37,390 bases of DNA from Clostridiales bacterium (GCA_017649645.1 JAGCGK010000184.1:1-37390), one strand, 5' to 3'; shown: positions 1 to 8,017, counted from the stretch's first letter. Notes: generated from the sequence alone by a model not told the origin. Made by a program: numbers and translations.

Positions 1-25
1 TGATATGTACCCTCTTTGCTGGACA
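1..25 (+). repeat. Left terminal inverted repeat of the IS element
   Basis: The first 12 bases match the right end perfectly when reverse complemented. After a diverged block of about 5 bases the match resumes with CTGGACA. Confidence 0.9.
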
Positions 26-45
26 ACAGCAAGGAGGGTATTTAT

Positions 46-606
46 ATGCGTTATTCGTATGAGTTCAAAGTCAAATGCGTAAAAATGTATAAAAGAGGTG
101 TGTATCCAGATACGCCACAAGGTATATCTAAGTCTGAGTTTCATAAAGCAATAAGACTTTGGGTAAGGATGAGTGATGCTAGCGGATTATCTTCTCTTAG
201 GAACAAAACACGATATAAAGCATGGGATGCCATAGAAAAGTACAAACTAGTGGCTCAGGTTATTGCGGGATATTCGACAAAAGATACCGCTTTAAGAAAT
301 GGGATTAATCCAGGAATGTTGAGTGCATGGGTAAAGCGATATAATCTTTATGGATACGATGGTCTTAAATCAAAACGAGGAAGACGTCCTAAGGAGCCTA
401 CTGTGAGCAAGAATATTGAACCAACACCATTGACGGAAACTGAAAGAGAAGAACTGATACGGCTAAGAGCTGAATCAGCCAGGATGAAAACTGAGATTGC
501 AGCAATAAAAAAAGAAATAGCCTTGAGAGAAGAACAGGAAAAAGCGCGACTCAAGGCGAAAAAGCAGCGCTTGCCAAAGAACTCAAAGACTCCGGACACA
601 AACTGA
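46..606 (+). CDS. IS3-family transposase OrfA (helix-turn-helix protein)
   Basis: This 186-residue protein is the DNA-binding half of an IS150-type transposase. Starting at the ATG at 46 puts AAGGAGGG (31-38) 7 bases upstream, so 46 is preferred to codons further 5'. Two helix-turn-helix segments are apparent: about residues 1-50 (MRYSYEFKVKCVKMY onward) and about 65-110 (YSTKDTALRNGINPGMLSAWVKRY). A charged coiled-coil tail follows (about 130-175, rich in E, K and R), which in this family mediates OrfA/OrfAB dimerisation. Alone, OrfA usually acts as a repressor; the active transposase is the OrfAB fusion made by -1 frameshifting into the frame that continues as orfB. Confidence 0.9.
   Translation: MRYSYEFKVKCVKMYKRGVYPDTPQGISKSEFHKAIRLWVRMSDASGLSSLRNKTRYKAWDAIEKYKLVAQVIAGYSTKDTALRNGINPGMLSAWVKRYNLYGYDGLKSKRGRRPKEPTVSKNIEPTPLTETEREELIRLRAESARMKTEIAAIKKEIALREEQEKARLKAKKQRLPKNSKTPDTN
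507..514 (+). other. Probable -1 programmed frameshift site (A7G)
   Basis: A run of seven A followed by G is phased as A AAA AAA G with respect to the orfA frame, which suits -1 slippage. The -1 frame is open from here through the end of orfB with no stop, and between about 558 and 623 it encodes a sequence (EKAALAKELKDSG, then LLLEVLDLPKS) resembling the usual start of IS150-type OrfB. Two shorter AAAAAG runs (539-544 and 559-564) are alternative slip sites. Confidence 0.6.
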
Positions 607-623
607 ATTTACTCTTAGAAGTA

Positions 624-1418
624 TTGGATCTGCCCAAATCAACTTACTATTTTGAACCAAACAAGATAGATGTAGATAAGACCAAGAATCAGTGCATTAT
701 GGATGAGATAAGAGAAATATTCGAGACCAACCATGGACGATATGGAGTTCGGCGAATACACCAGGTTCTGATTTCAAGAGGCTATAAGATCAACCACAAA
801 AAAGTTCAGCGTCTTATGCATAAGATGTCCTTAAAGGGACATCGACCTAAAGAAAAATACCATTCTTATAAGGGTGAGGTTGGAAAGATCGCTGATAACA
901 TAATCAACAGAGACTTTTCAGCAACAGCTCCTTTGCAAAAGTGGACTACTGATGTCTCACAATTCAATTTGCCGTGGGGTAAATGTTATTTGTCACCTAT
1001 CTTGGATATGTATACGAACGAGATTGTTGCTTACGACCTGTCCTTGCATCCGACCTTGGATCAAGTCAAACGCATGCTAAAAAAGGCTTTAAGACGATTT
1101 CCCAATACTCAAGGTCTGATCTTACATTCAGATCAGGGATGGCAATATCAGCACGCATCTTACAGACAGATTCTAAAAGAAAAAGGTATTGTGCAATCCA
1201 TGTCTCGCAAAGGCAATTGCTACGACAACTGCATAATGGAAACATTCTTCGGAAGGCTTAAGAACGAGATGTTCTATGGCAATGAGAAAACATTTGCATC
1301 GTTCCAAGATTTTAAGAAGGCAATAAACAAGTACATTGACTACTACAACAATAGTAGAATTCAATTCAAAACTAAATGGATGCCTCCTGCTGTTTACAGG
1401 AAAGCATCCATCTGTTAA
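624..1418 (+). CDS. IS3-family transposase OrfB (DDE integrase domain)
   Basis: This is the catalytic half of the transposase, about 264 residues from the TTG at 624; in vivo it is probably made mainly as an OrfAB fusion by frameshifting upstream. An HTH_21-like N-terminal segment (EIRE...GRYGVRRIHQVL) precedes the retroviral-integrase-type core. The DDE residues are visible: D in WTTDVSQF, D in LHSDQGWQYQ, and E in the GNCYDNCIMETFFGRLKNE segment. The C-terminus (YYNNSRIQFKTKWMPPAVYR) is the usual IS3-family ending. The frame is intact and ends 45 bp before the right inverted repeat tip. Confidence 0.93.
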   Translation: MDLPKSTYYFEPNKIDVDKTKNQCIMDEIREIFETNHGRYGVRRIHQVLISRGYKINHKKVQRLMHKMSLKGHRPKEKYHSYKGEVGKIADNIINRDFSATAPLQKWTTDVSQFNLPWGKCYLSPILDMYTNEIVAYDLSLHPTLDQVKRMLKKALRRFPNTQGLILHSDQGWQYQHASYRQILKEKGIVQSMSRKGNCYDNCIMETFFGRLKNEMFYGNEKTFASFQDFKKAINKYIDYYNNSRIQFKTKWMPPAVYRKASIC

Positions 1419-1438
1419 AACTAATTCAATTATCTATG

Positions 1439-1463
1439 TGTCCAGGATTCTGGGTACATATCA
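1439..1463 (-). repeat. Right terminal inverted repeat of the IS element
   Basis: The sequence ends GGGTACATATCA at 1452-1463, the exact reverse complement of the left end, and contains TGTCCAG at 1439-1445, matching CTGGACA of the left end. Confidence 0.9.
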
Positions 1464-1732
1464 CTTTGGGGGTTCACTTCACAGGTTATCGGTTTTTTAT
1501 TGTTTTCAATTTCGTTATCTGAAGAAGCATAGGTGTCCTTGCGATTATTTCAGATGTATGTTTTAATCTCTTTGTGAAATCCTTCTTAGATATTTAATCG
1601 TCAGAGTTATTCCTTTTTGCGATCACATTTGTTGTGACGCAGTTATTTAGGAGTAAAGTTTCCACTTTAAAAAATCATTTATTTGGCCGGGAATTACTAT
1701 GTCCCGGTAACGGAGTTTTTGTAAAAAAACGT
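1464..1732. other. Intergenic region between the IS element and the kinase gene
   Basis: No convincing gene was found in these roughly 270 bases. A short perfect hairpin, CCGGGA (1687-1692) with TCCCGG (1702-1707), lies near the right end. It is followed only at a distance by a T run (1716-1720), so it is at best a weak terminator for whatever gene lay upstream before the insertion. Confidence 0.4.
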
Positions 1733-1741
1733 TGGTAAAAT
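1733..1741 (+). promoter_or_regulatory. Extended -10 promoter for the APH-fold kinase
   Basis: TGGTAAAAT fits an extended -10 element (TGn followed by TAAAAT). It lies about 22 bases upstream of the ATG at 1764, leaving room for a short leader with AAGGAGG at about 1752-1758. No strong -35 was seen. Confidence 0.45.
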
Positions 1742-1763
1742 ACACAAGCTTAAGGAGGATTTT

Positions 1764-2741
1764 ATGGAGATCATAGAACAAGTAAAGAAATCATACGGAT
1801 TAGACGGCTTCGAATTAAGGCAGATAACTGAACATAAAGGAGGACGTAACAAGATCTTTGTGTGCAGCAAGGATGGAGAGAAGAAGTACGTTCTTCGCAT
1901 ATCGGAACTTAATGACAGGACCTTGAACGACTATCTGGCGGAGACGGAATATATCCGTTTTCTCAAAGAAAACGGGGCATCTGTTGCGGATGTAATACCT
2001 TCCTTGAACGGAGTTTTCGTAGAGAGGATAGGGGATGCTTCCGTGAGCATTTTCGAATATGCGAAAGGGATGCTTATGTGTGATAACGGCTACAGATACA
2101 GAGAAGGCGTTCCTCTCGAAGAATACTTTTTTAATATTGGTAAGACCATAGGCAGGATACATAAGCTGTCCAAGGTATACGAGCCTTCGCACAAACGCAT
2201 GTCGTACTTCGATAAGTTCAACACGGAATATATAGATGAACTTATCCCGGACACTTACGGTGAACTTAAGAAAGCTATCGAAAAGAGGACAGAAAAGTTT
2301 TCTGAGTTGCCTGTCAACAGAGAAGTGTTCGGCATGGTGCATTTCGATTATTGTGACGGCAATTATCATGTGGACATGAGTACCGGAGACATAACCGTAT
2401 TCGACTTCGATAACTGCATCAACTGCTGGTATATGTTCGATCTGGCGCACACATGGACTCACGGTATAGGATGGTGTCAGTTCGAGCCTGATCCGAAGAG
2501 AAGGATCGACTTTATGGAGCACTATCTTAACACAGTTCTCGATGGCTACAGGAGCGAGACGGATGTATCCGAAGACATGCTCGATAAGCTGCAGCTTTTT
2601 ATCGACATGACACTTATCGAAAACATTGTGGACGAGTTCGAATGCGCGGCCCGCGAAGGAGAAGAATTAGATGAAGAAGACATCAGGCAAGCGGCTTTTT
2701 GCCTGATAAATGATATCCCTCTTTTGGGAATCGGAGGATAA
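1764..2741 (+). CDS. Aminoglycoside phosphotransferase-fold (APH/ChoK) kinase
   Basis: This 325-residue cytoplasmic protein has the choline/aminoglycoside kinase fold. The catalytic loop is HFDYCDGN (His193, Asp195, Asn200) and the metal-binding motif is FDFD (Asp214, Asp216), followed by DLAHTW, typical of the family. The N-lobe holds VLRIS, with a Lys-equivalent replaced by Arg in that strand (residues 43-47). The substrate is unknown; relatives phosphorylate homoserine, choline, fructosamine or antibiotics, and nothing here singles out resistance. AAGGAGG just upstream fixes the start. A small ORF follows four bases after the stop. Confidence 0.85.
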   Translation: MEIIEQVKKSYGLDGFELRQITEHKGGRNKIFVCSKDGEKKYVLRISELNDRTLNDYLAETEYIRFLKENGASVADVIPSLNGVFVERIGDASVSIFEYAKGMLMCDNGYRYREGVPLEEYFFNIGKTIGRIHKLSKVYEPSHKRMSYFDKFNTEYIDELIPDTYGELKKAIEKRTEKFSELPVNREVFGMVHFDYCDGNYHVDMSTGDITVFDFDNCINCWYMFDLAHTWTHGIGWCQFEPDPKRRIDFMEHYLNTVLDGYRSETDVSEDMLDKLQLFIDMTLIENIVDEFECAAREGEELDEEDIRQAAFCLINDIPLLGIGG

Positions 2742-2745
2742 TAAA

Positions 2746-2895
2746 ATGATCACCAGAAGATATCAAGAACGGAAACAGCTTGGTATTACTTCTGTACCAA
2801 AGATCGGATTTATTCGCAAAGAACTGCTGAAAAACGGAGGGGAAATCATTGGCGAATTTTATCGTGAAAAGAATATTATCCGAATTCCCATGTAA
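2746..2895 (+). CDS. Small SymE/AbrB-like protein (49 residues)
   Basis: This short frame starts four bases after the kinase stop. It has a strong Shine-Dalgarno sequence (CGGAGGA, about 2731-2737) inside the end of the kinase gene, which suggests translational coupling. Its C-terminal part (VPKIGFIRKELLKNGG...YREKNIIRI) resembles the swapped-hairpin core of Firmicute SymE-family proteins (P.I.L.G.WL...GF..G..I.V....G.I.I). The resemblance is by eye and the protein is shorter than typical members. It could be a small toxin-like or DNA-binding protein, or a degenerate remnant. Confidence 0.45.
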   Translation: MITRRYQERKQLGITSVPKIGFIRKELLKNGGEIIGEFYREKNIIRIPM

Positions 2896-2941
2896 AAAAA
2901 CTTGTATTAAATTCTCGCTTGAAAACAAATTTACAAACTAA

Positions 2942-2967
2942 GCCGGTTTCGGCGTCTTTTTTTCAAA
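2942..2967 (+). terminator. Rho-independent terminator after the kinase and small ORF
   Basis: GCCG (2942-2945) and CGGC (2950-2953) form a short hairpin with loop GTTT, followed by GTC and a run of about eight T. The stem is short, so strength is uncertain. Confidence 0.5.
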
Positions 2968-3005
2968 AAAGTAAGCATCTGTCGTGCACTGCATGTGAGA
3001 TTAGA

Positions 3006-3014
3006 TGATATAAT
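3006..3014 (+). promoter_or_regulatory. Extended -10 promoter for the lipoprotein gene at 3049
   Basis: TGATATAAT is a consensus extended -10 element located 34 bases before the ATG at 3049. No good -35 was found. Confidence 0.6.
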
Positions 3015-3048
3015 GACCCTGCATTTTAATAAAGGAAAAGGAATTATC

Positions 3049-4191
3049 ATGAAAAAGAAATTAGCATTAATCATTTGCATTGCTCTTACGCTCTCTATGC
3101 TTGCTTCTTGCGACAAAAAAGAGACGAACGAGACAAAGGAAACATCCGAAGAGACAACCACAACCGCAGCTGAAACTGTTGCTGAGGAAACGACTACTGA
3201 GGAGACAACAACTGAAGAAACTACTACAGAGGAAACGTATGAACCGGATCCTGCTGACTTTGTTTTAGATGAGAAGTTCAGTACCGATCGTTTAGAGGCC
3301 TATAGAGAGTGCGCAACAAAGCTTTATGAAGCGAACGATAAGTATCGTTTCCGTTTTGACTCAGAATATATGTCAGGTTCAAATGAGGATGTTCTTTTTG
3401 CTTACGATCCTGAAACAGGTATTGAAACAGAATTCTATGCTGATAACGGTGTGCTCACGAAGGTCAATTCATACAAATATAATGACGAACATATTGAAGA
3501 AATGGTTGGTTTCTTCGATTCTTATGAGAACTTTATGAGATTTCCGTTGATGACTTACTTAGTTATCGATGATGATGCATATGTCGAGGAGTTGCCTGAC
3601 GGCCATTATATCGGATATCTTGTTGCCATTAACACTGAAGATACCAACAAGGTACTTGTTTTATTGGGAGAGCCTTTGGTTTTGACAGAAGAAGAGTATA
3701 ACAACCTTAAGCCTGGGGACAAGATCCAGGGTGTATTCGATGATGTAGCTACGGTTGAATCTGTCGATGAATCCATTACGGGTCCGGGACGAGTAACGCT
3801 CTCTGAATACGACGAAAATGGAAGTTCGATCAGTTTTTATCCGGAGCAGGGCAGTAAATATGCCGCAAACGACACAGATTATCTCTTGGGTTATTCGAAT
3901 GATGTTCCGGTGGCTAAGAAATATTATTTTACTGAGTTAACTGTTTCATCTGATTGTGAGATAGAAGATGGCTATTATGCGAACATGTGTATGTATGAAG
4001 GTTACGAAGAAGATCTTCAGAATTTCATCTCCGAAAACGGATTTACTGATCCGCTCTCTACTTCGGTCGTATATTTCGACTATTTAAGAGATGCGGAGTC
4101 TGCTAACGGATGGGTAAAGGCTTCTGCTAATATGTGGCCTTGCAAGATCACAAACGGACAGCTTACCTACATCAATTTCGAATTAAGGTAA
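3049..4191 (+). CDS. Secreted lipoprotein with Thr/Glu-rich linker
   Basis: This 380-residue protein is predicted to be exported and lipid-anchored: a basic start (MKKK), a hydrophobic core and lipobox LASC with Cys21. I chose the ATG at 3049 because it gives a clean signal peptide and follows AAAGGAAAAGGA. Residues about 25-62 form a low-complexity linker of repeated EETTT units, then an acidic folded region with no family I recognise. It contains an EEYNNLKPGDKIQG stretch suggesting a small beta domain. The gene stands alone between an upstream promoter and a strong terminator. Function unknown. Confidence 0.8.
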   Translation: MKKKLALIICIALTLSMLASCDKKETNETKETSEETTTTAAETVAEETTTEETTTEETTTEETYEPDPADFVLDEKFSTDRLEAYRECATKLYEANDKYRFRFDSEYMSGSNEDVLFAYDPETGIETEFYADNGVLTKVNSYKYNDEHIEEMVGFFDSYENFMRFPLMTYLVIDDDAYVEELPDGHYIGYLVAINTEDTNKVLVLLGEPLVLTEEEYNNLKPGDKIQGVFDDVATVESVDESITGPGRVTLSEYDENGSSISFYPEQGSKYAANDTDYLLGYSNDVPVAKKYYFTELTVSSDCEIEDGYYANMCMYEGYEEDLQNFISENGFTDPLSTSVVYFDYLRDAESANGWVKASANMWPCKITNGQLTYINFELR

Positions 4192-4211
4192 ACTCAATTA
4201 TATTGCAAATT

Positions 4212-4250
4212 AAAAGCTGCTTTCACGAATATGTGCAAAGCAGCTTTTTT
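4212..4250 (+). terminator. Strong rho-independent terminator
   Basis: AAAAGCTGCTTT (4212-4223) pairs perfectly with AAAGCAGCTTTT (4237-4248), followed by T residues. It ends the lipoprotein transcript and, being nearly symmetric, could also serve the minus-strand ORF that ends at 4252. Confidence 0.85.
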
Positions 4251-4251
4251 C

Positions 4252-4494
4252 TTACCGGAAATTATTTTTCGGGAACATATCTGCGGTGATATGACTAAAG
4301 GTACTGTACTTGCATTGCAAACACAAAAGATTATGAAGGAATACCAAGCTGCTTAGTTCAACATCGGCTTTAGACCTCGTTCTGGATTTTCTTCTTGTTT
4401 TCTTTGAATTGCTGCTACATCTGGTAAGTGATGTACCAAACATAGAGATTGCAATGAACAAGCACATAAGTGCAAATAACTTATTGTTCTTCAT
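4252..4494 (-). CDS. Possible small lipoprotein (80 residues)
   Basis: The frame begins with a plausible lipoprotein signal: MKNNK, then a hydrophobic stretch (LFALMCLFIAISMFG), then LTRC with Cys26. A Ser/Lys/Arg-rich segment follows (CSSNSKKTRRKSRTRSK). The remainder (about 43-80) looks less protein-like. No clear ribosome binding site was seen. If real, it is divergent from the gene at 5220, with a repeat cluster between them. It may be a truncated copy of a longer lipoprotein. Confidence 0.35.
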   Translation of the reverse strand: MKNNKLFALMCLFIAISMFGTSLTRCSSNSKKTRRKSRTRSKADVELSSLVFLHNLLCLQCKYSTFSHITADMFPKNNFR

Positions 4495-4629
4495 AATTCC
4501 ATGTGTTTATCGTGTTTTATGACGAGGAGGGAGTAAAGTGATTCGGAACAAAATCCAAATATGTGATGATAGTTTTCAAAAAAATACAAGACCAAGACAA
4601 AAATCTTGCTCATGATCAGATAGTCGATT

Positions 4630-5046
4630 AATCCAACCTTACGTTTTAAACAAAGAAGACACTTTTTCATAAATCCAACCCTAGGTAACATCTATTTCCT
4701 GTTTTGAAAGCCATGATGGAACCCAAAAGATTATTAGACAACTAAGGGTTGGATTTTATCTTATTGATCTTGCATTTCACCTACTTACGTGCAACATAAG
4801 GTTGGATTTATTATTCGACAGATTTATTTTTCCAACCTTAAGATGCATACAAAAAAAACCAGAAAAAATTTTTCCAACCTTAGGTCATGATTACACCCGA
4901 TCTTGAAGACAGGGAATGATCACGGAATGAACATAAGAAACGTAAGGTTGGATTTCTGATCTGTACCCTTGCTTTCCCTTTTGTTATTCACAACTTAAGG
5001 TTGGATTTCTTTTTCTGGAATAAAATTTTTCCAACCTAAAGTTGCA
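4630..5046. repeat. Phased array 1 of the TCCAACCTTAAGTT near-palindrome (9 copies)
   Basis: There are nine copies, with orientations + + - - + + - - +. The TCCAACC or GGTTGGA cores start at 4632, 4674, 4747, 4800, 4831, 4873, 4946, 4999 and 5030. Start-to-start distances are 42, 73, 53, 31, then again 42, 73, 53, 31, so the array is a 199-bp unit repeated almost twice although the intervening sequence has drifted. Dyad centres are spaced about 42, 62, 53, 42. The array occupies most of the 725-bp gap before 5220, which otherwise holds no gene. Confidence 0.9.
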
Positions 5047-5219
5047 GACGACATGCTTAAACCCTTCGGAATCCCATAGAACACCCCCGGGTAACTCACG
5101 TCAATAGCAACTTGAACATCCCCAAGTGCAACTTGATACAAGTTCTGTTGAATGCCCCCCGGGAACAGAGCTATAGTCTGCTCATGAACAAAAACGACAG
5201 ACACTTGGAGGACAAGAAA

Positions 5220-5633
5220 ATGAGAAAGATTTGGAACAACTACTTGAAGACACCGGTATTTTTGTACTGCCTGCTTTACACACTCGCAACGATCACGAAC
5301 AGCATCATCTACCTTGCCAAGGGCACATTCGAAGATCCGTCAGGAAACTGGCACGAACTTGACAGAGCAGTCCTGGTACTTATCGCAGTTATCGCCTTCG
5401 CGCTCATCAGATATCTCAAGATCAATAATTTCTGGATCAAAGTTGCAGCCGTTTACGTACCGACACTTCTTTTGGTTTTCCTTTACGTATTCTTAAGAGG
5501 CCTCACGGTCGAGCTCGCAAGATCCGCCTACAGAGACGTTTTCATCAACTACACAGCAGGATTCATCTTCGTAACCATCGTTGTATTCGTCATCACAATG
5601 ATCAAGAAAAAGAAGGCCGCAAAAGCCGCATAA
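5220..5633 (+). CDS. Small multi-spanning membrane protein
   Basis: This 137-residue protein has about four hydrophobic segments: about residues 11-32 (TPVFLYCLLYTLATITNSII), 48-62 (AVLVLIAVIAFALI), 72-92 (KVAAVYVPTLLLVFLYVFLRG) and 110-128. It ends in a Lys/Ala-rich cytoplasmic tail. I chose the ATG at 5220 over in-frame upstream codons because GGAGGA lies just ahead. The layout resembles small DUF6608-type membrane proteins, but that assignment is from memory and uncertain. It is monocistronic with a strong terminator, and a repeat array ends about 175 bp upstream. Confidence 0.8.
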   Translation: MRKIWNNYLKTPVFLYCLLYTLATITNSIIYLAKGTFEDPSGNWHELDRAVLVLIAVIAFALIRYLKINNFWIKVAAVYVPTLLLVFLYVFLRGLTVELARSAYRDVFINYTAGFIFVTIVVFVITMIKKKKAAKAA

Positions 5634-5638
5634 TACTT

Positions 5639-5666
5639 AAGGGATGCTCATACATCCCTTTTTTCT
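5639..5666 (+). terminator. Rho-independent terminator
   Basis: AAGGGATG (5639-5646) and CATCCCTT (5653-5660) form a perfect 8-bp stem followed by a run of T. Confidence 0.85.
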
Positions 5667-5682
5667 TCTCGAAAAAAACCGC

Positions 5683-5688
5683 TATAAT
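5683..5688 (+). promoter_or_regulatory. -10 box upstream of the Cys-rich protein gene
   Basis: A consensus TATAAT lies 35 bases before the ATG at 5723. It has no TGn extension and no clear -35. Confidence 0.5.
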
Positions 5689-5722
5689 CAGAGTATCAGG
5701 ACAGCCATAAGGAGAACAGAAA

Positions 5723-6097
5723 ATGAAGAGAGAACTTGGTATTGCACGTTGCGGATTAGCCTGCTGCCTTTGCAGCGAAAACGACCACTGCGGAGGATGT
5801 AATTCCGGCGATTGTCCGGGCACGGCTTTTTGTCAGAACAGACCTTGTTCCATGGAGAAGGGAATAGGTCACTGCTATGAGTGCGAAGAAGAATGCACCA
5901 AAGGCATGCTTTCCAAGATCAAGCCTTGTGGTTTCACCTTATTTGTAAAAAGATACGGCGAGGCAGAACTTCTGGACTGCCTTGAACGCAATGAGAAAAA
6001 CGGCGTCGTTTATCATCGCGAAGGCATAATCGGTGATTATGATGACTTCGACGATGTGGAAGAATTGATCCGCTTTATCAAGACCGGAAAAAGGTGA
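5723..6097 (+). CDS. Cys-rich DUF3795-like protein
   Basis: This 124-residue protein has many cysteines in its first 70 residues (Cys10, 14, 15, 17, 23, 26, 31, 37, 42, 51, 54, 58, 69). The opening ARCGLACCLC and CGGC pattern resembles the DUF3795 family of probable zinc-binding proteins. The acidic C-terminal half looks helical. AAGGAGAAC sits just ahead of the ATG. The biochemical role of the family is unknown to me; metal binding is inferred from the Cys clusters. The gene is convergent with the minus-strand lipoprotein, six bases apart. Confidence 0.8.
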   Translation: MKRELGIARCGLACCLCSENDHCGGCNSGDCPGTAFCQNRPCSMEKGIGHCYECEEECTKGMLSKIKPCGFTLFVKRYGEAELLDCLERNEKNGVVYHREGIIGDYDDFDDVEELIRFIKTGKR

Positions 6098-6103
6098 CCG
6101 TCC

Positions 6104-8017
6104 TTATTCAAATTTAGTTTCCGTGATCTCAGCATTGTATGAGGAGAAGTTGGTATTGTCTACGATATGGAGTGTTCCGCTGATGACTTTGATATCATCT
6201 TCGGGAACTTCGAGAACGAGAACAAGTGTGCCGGTGCTGTGTGGTGCGACCACGCCGCTTATCAAGATCTCCTCCTCGGTATACTCTTTGAAGTTGATAA
6301 AGAACTGCTCGCTGTTGATCGAGTATGGGAGATTTGAGAGGTTCTCGACATCAAAAGCAAGGCCTTTTTCTGCGACTCCGTTATAGTAGATCTTTACATT
6401 CTTGTCCTCGTAGACAAGAGGTCCTTCAGGTGTCGGAGGAACGACTGCCACATTGCTGTCTATGATGACAGTATCGAGTGGAAAACGCTGGCTCTCGGTT
6501 CCGCTATCGGTCTTGTAACTGTAACGGAAGAAAGCGGAGAGTTCGCCGACAGGCGTGGAAGGATCAAGATCACATTCGGCGACCAGGGTTCCGAGACTGT
6601 GAGATGCGTAGGTGTCTCCGCACAGTGTCAGGGCAAAGCTCTGTTTGTTTATTGACACGGCTTCTGCAACAAGAGTCATCTCGTAATCGGTAAGGTTTTC
6701 TATGTCAAAGACAACACCATCGGATGAGATCTCTTTGTAGTAGATCTTTACGTTGCTGTCTTCGTAGACTGCAAATCCGTCAGATCCGGTCTCGACAACG
6801 ATGCTGTCATCGAGGATGCCGCTGTCGACATTGAAAGTTGATGATTCATCTTTTTGTGTTTGGTTATCGAAAGTGTACATCCTGAACTTGCCGACGACCG
6901 TGGCGATGCCTGTGTCGGAGACAGCGCCGTATGGGAGATCGAACTTGATCTCGCTGACGGATAAGGGTGCAACGTATTGGTAGTCGAGGAAGGAAAGACC
7001 ATCGATGTTCTTGCCGTTAAGAGCCAGAGTATCGATGCCGATACGTATGTTGTTTTCGGTGAGGTTTTCGGCGTCGAAGATGATGTGGTCGGTAGTTGTT
7101 TCTTTGTAGGCGAGCTTTACGTTTTCGTCCTCGTAGATGAGAGTGCCGTCAAGGGACGGAGCGTCGAACTTAACTTTGTCGTCGATGACAGTTTTTTCGA
7201 GAGTGAAATAGTATTTAAACTTGAAGTCAGATGAGCTTATGTGGAAGTGGCCGGCGACGGTGCCGACAGCCTGGGTGGAGTCTATGTCGAATTTGCAGGT
7301 GGCTTCGCCGACCTCGCCGGATTTGATGTGGCAGTAGCAGTCGATGTCGCAGTAGCTGCGGCCGTTGATGGAGATGTCCTGAGGCATGAAGATGAGCTCG
7401 TCGTCAGTGTAGTTCTTGATGAGGAAGTGGGCGCCGAGAGAGTCCAGGCGGAGGAACTTGAGCTTGATGCAGTCGTCTTCGTAGATGATCGGGAGCTTGC
7501 CGGTGTAGCTTGAGGACGGCTCGAACATGAAGATCATGGAAGAGTACATGTCGGAGAAAACGTCATCGGCGTTGACGAGTTTTTTGTCTTTGAAAGCTAG
7601 GGTAACAGGGACCGTGATGTAGTCGGATTCGTCCTGGCTCTTTATCTCTTCTGCATACATGAAAACGTCAGCGCCGCAGCGAAGGTATGCGTCCTCATAA
7701 TCGGGTAGCTTAACATTGACGTCGCAGTAGGTGACGCCGTCTTCGGTCGTGATGTTTTCTTCGTCGACTTCGTAGGAAAGACGCGGAAGAAGGACTTTCA
7801 TGTAGGAGTTGTCCTTGAGTGTTTTCGAGACTTCCAAAACTTCTTCGGAGTAGTTGCCTGTGACCTTGATCTTTTTCGAGTTAAGGGTGACGAGAGCATC
7901 CATGACTTTCACGGCTCTCCTTTTGGCGATGATCTTGCTTAGGTCGCAGCCTGTAAGACAGGTGATGAGCATTAGTATGATCAGTGTGAATGATATTGTC
8001 TTTTTAAGTCGTCCCAT
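6104..8017 (-). CDS. Large lipoprotein with four tandem ~120-residue domains
   Basis: This 637-residue protein has a signal peptide with lipobox LTGC (Cys24). Residues about 30-165 form an N-terminal domain I do not recognise. Four tandem copies of one domain follow, each opening with a [IL][IV]YED..[VI]K motif at about residues 177, 293, 416 and 534, and each containing a [FI].[IA]ENLT-like strand and an [IL].[IL]N segment about 25 and 40 residues later. The pattern suggests a chain of beta-sandwich domains exposed outside the membrane. The copies are clearly diverged from one another. An extended -10 (TGTTATAAT on the minus strand) and a GAGGGTGG ribosome site precede the ATG. Function unknown; a surface or envelope role is inferred. 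Confidence 0.85.
   Translation of the reverse strand: MGRLKKTISFTLIILMLITCLTGCDLSKIIAKRRAVKVMDALVTLNSKKIKVTGNYSEEVLEVSKTLKDNSYMKVLLPRLSYEVDEENITTEDGVTYCDVNVKLPDYEDAYLRCGADVFMYAEEIKSQDESDYITVPVTLAFKDKKLVNADDVFSDMYSSMIFMFEPSSSYTGKLPIIYEDDCIKLKFLRLDSLGAHFLIKNYTDDELIFMPQDISINGRSYCDIDCYCHIKSGEVGEATCKFDIDSTQAVGTVAGHFHISSSDFKFKYYFTLEKTVIDDKVKFDAPSLDGTLIYEDENVKLAYKETTTDHIIFDAENLTENNIRIGIDTLALNGKNIDGLSFLDYQYVAPLSVSEIKFDLPYGAVSDTGIATVVGKFRMYTFDNQTQKDESSTFNVDSGILDDSIVVETGSDGFAVYEDSNVKIYYKEISSDGVVFDIENLTDYEMTLVAEAVSINKQSFALTLCGDTYASHSLGTLVAECDLDPSTPVGELSAFFRYSYKTDSGTESQRFPLDTVIIDSNVAVVPPTPEGPLVYEDKNVKIYYNGVAEKGLAFDVENLSNLPYSINSEQFFINFKEYTEEEILISGVVAPHSTGTLVLVLEVPEDDIKVISGTLHIVDNTNFSSYNAEITETKFE

Larger units (their letters stand above)
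1..1463 (+). mobile_element. Complete IS3-family (IS150-like) insertion sequence
   Basis: The element runs from the first base of the window to 1463. It is bounded by inverted repeats that begin TG and end CA, as in the IS3 family. The outer 12 bp (TGATATGTACCC) are perfectly repeated at 1-12 and 1452-1463, and a further CTGGACA block matches inside. It carries orfA (46-606) and orfB (624-1418) in the -1 relationship typical of the family, with an intact DDE triad. Because the left flank lies outside the window, no target-site duplication can be checked; the right flank starts CTTTGG. Nothing in the reading frames suggests inactivation, so the copy could be mobile. Confidence 0.93.

Noticed and set aside
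1815-2522. Long open frame on the minus strand across the kinase gene
   Set aside because: It is fully antisense to a gene with clear APH motifs, and its translation shows no domain.
1764-2741. Antibiotic resistance gene
   Set aside because: The APH fold is shared by many metabolic kinases and nothing in the sequence or context points to an aminoglycoside or other drug substrate.
4630-5046. CRISPR array
   Set aside because: Repeats alternate in strand, spacing takes several values, the intervening DNA is partly shared between arrays, and there are no cas genes.
7241-7513. Plus-strand frame within the four-domain lipoprotein gene
   Set aside because: Low-complexity Val/Ala/Asp composition typical of an antisense shadow.
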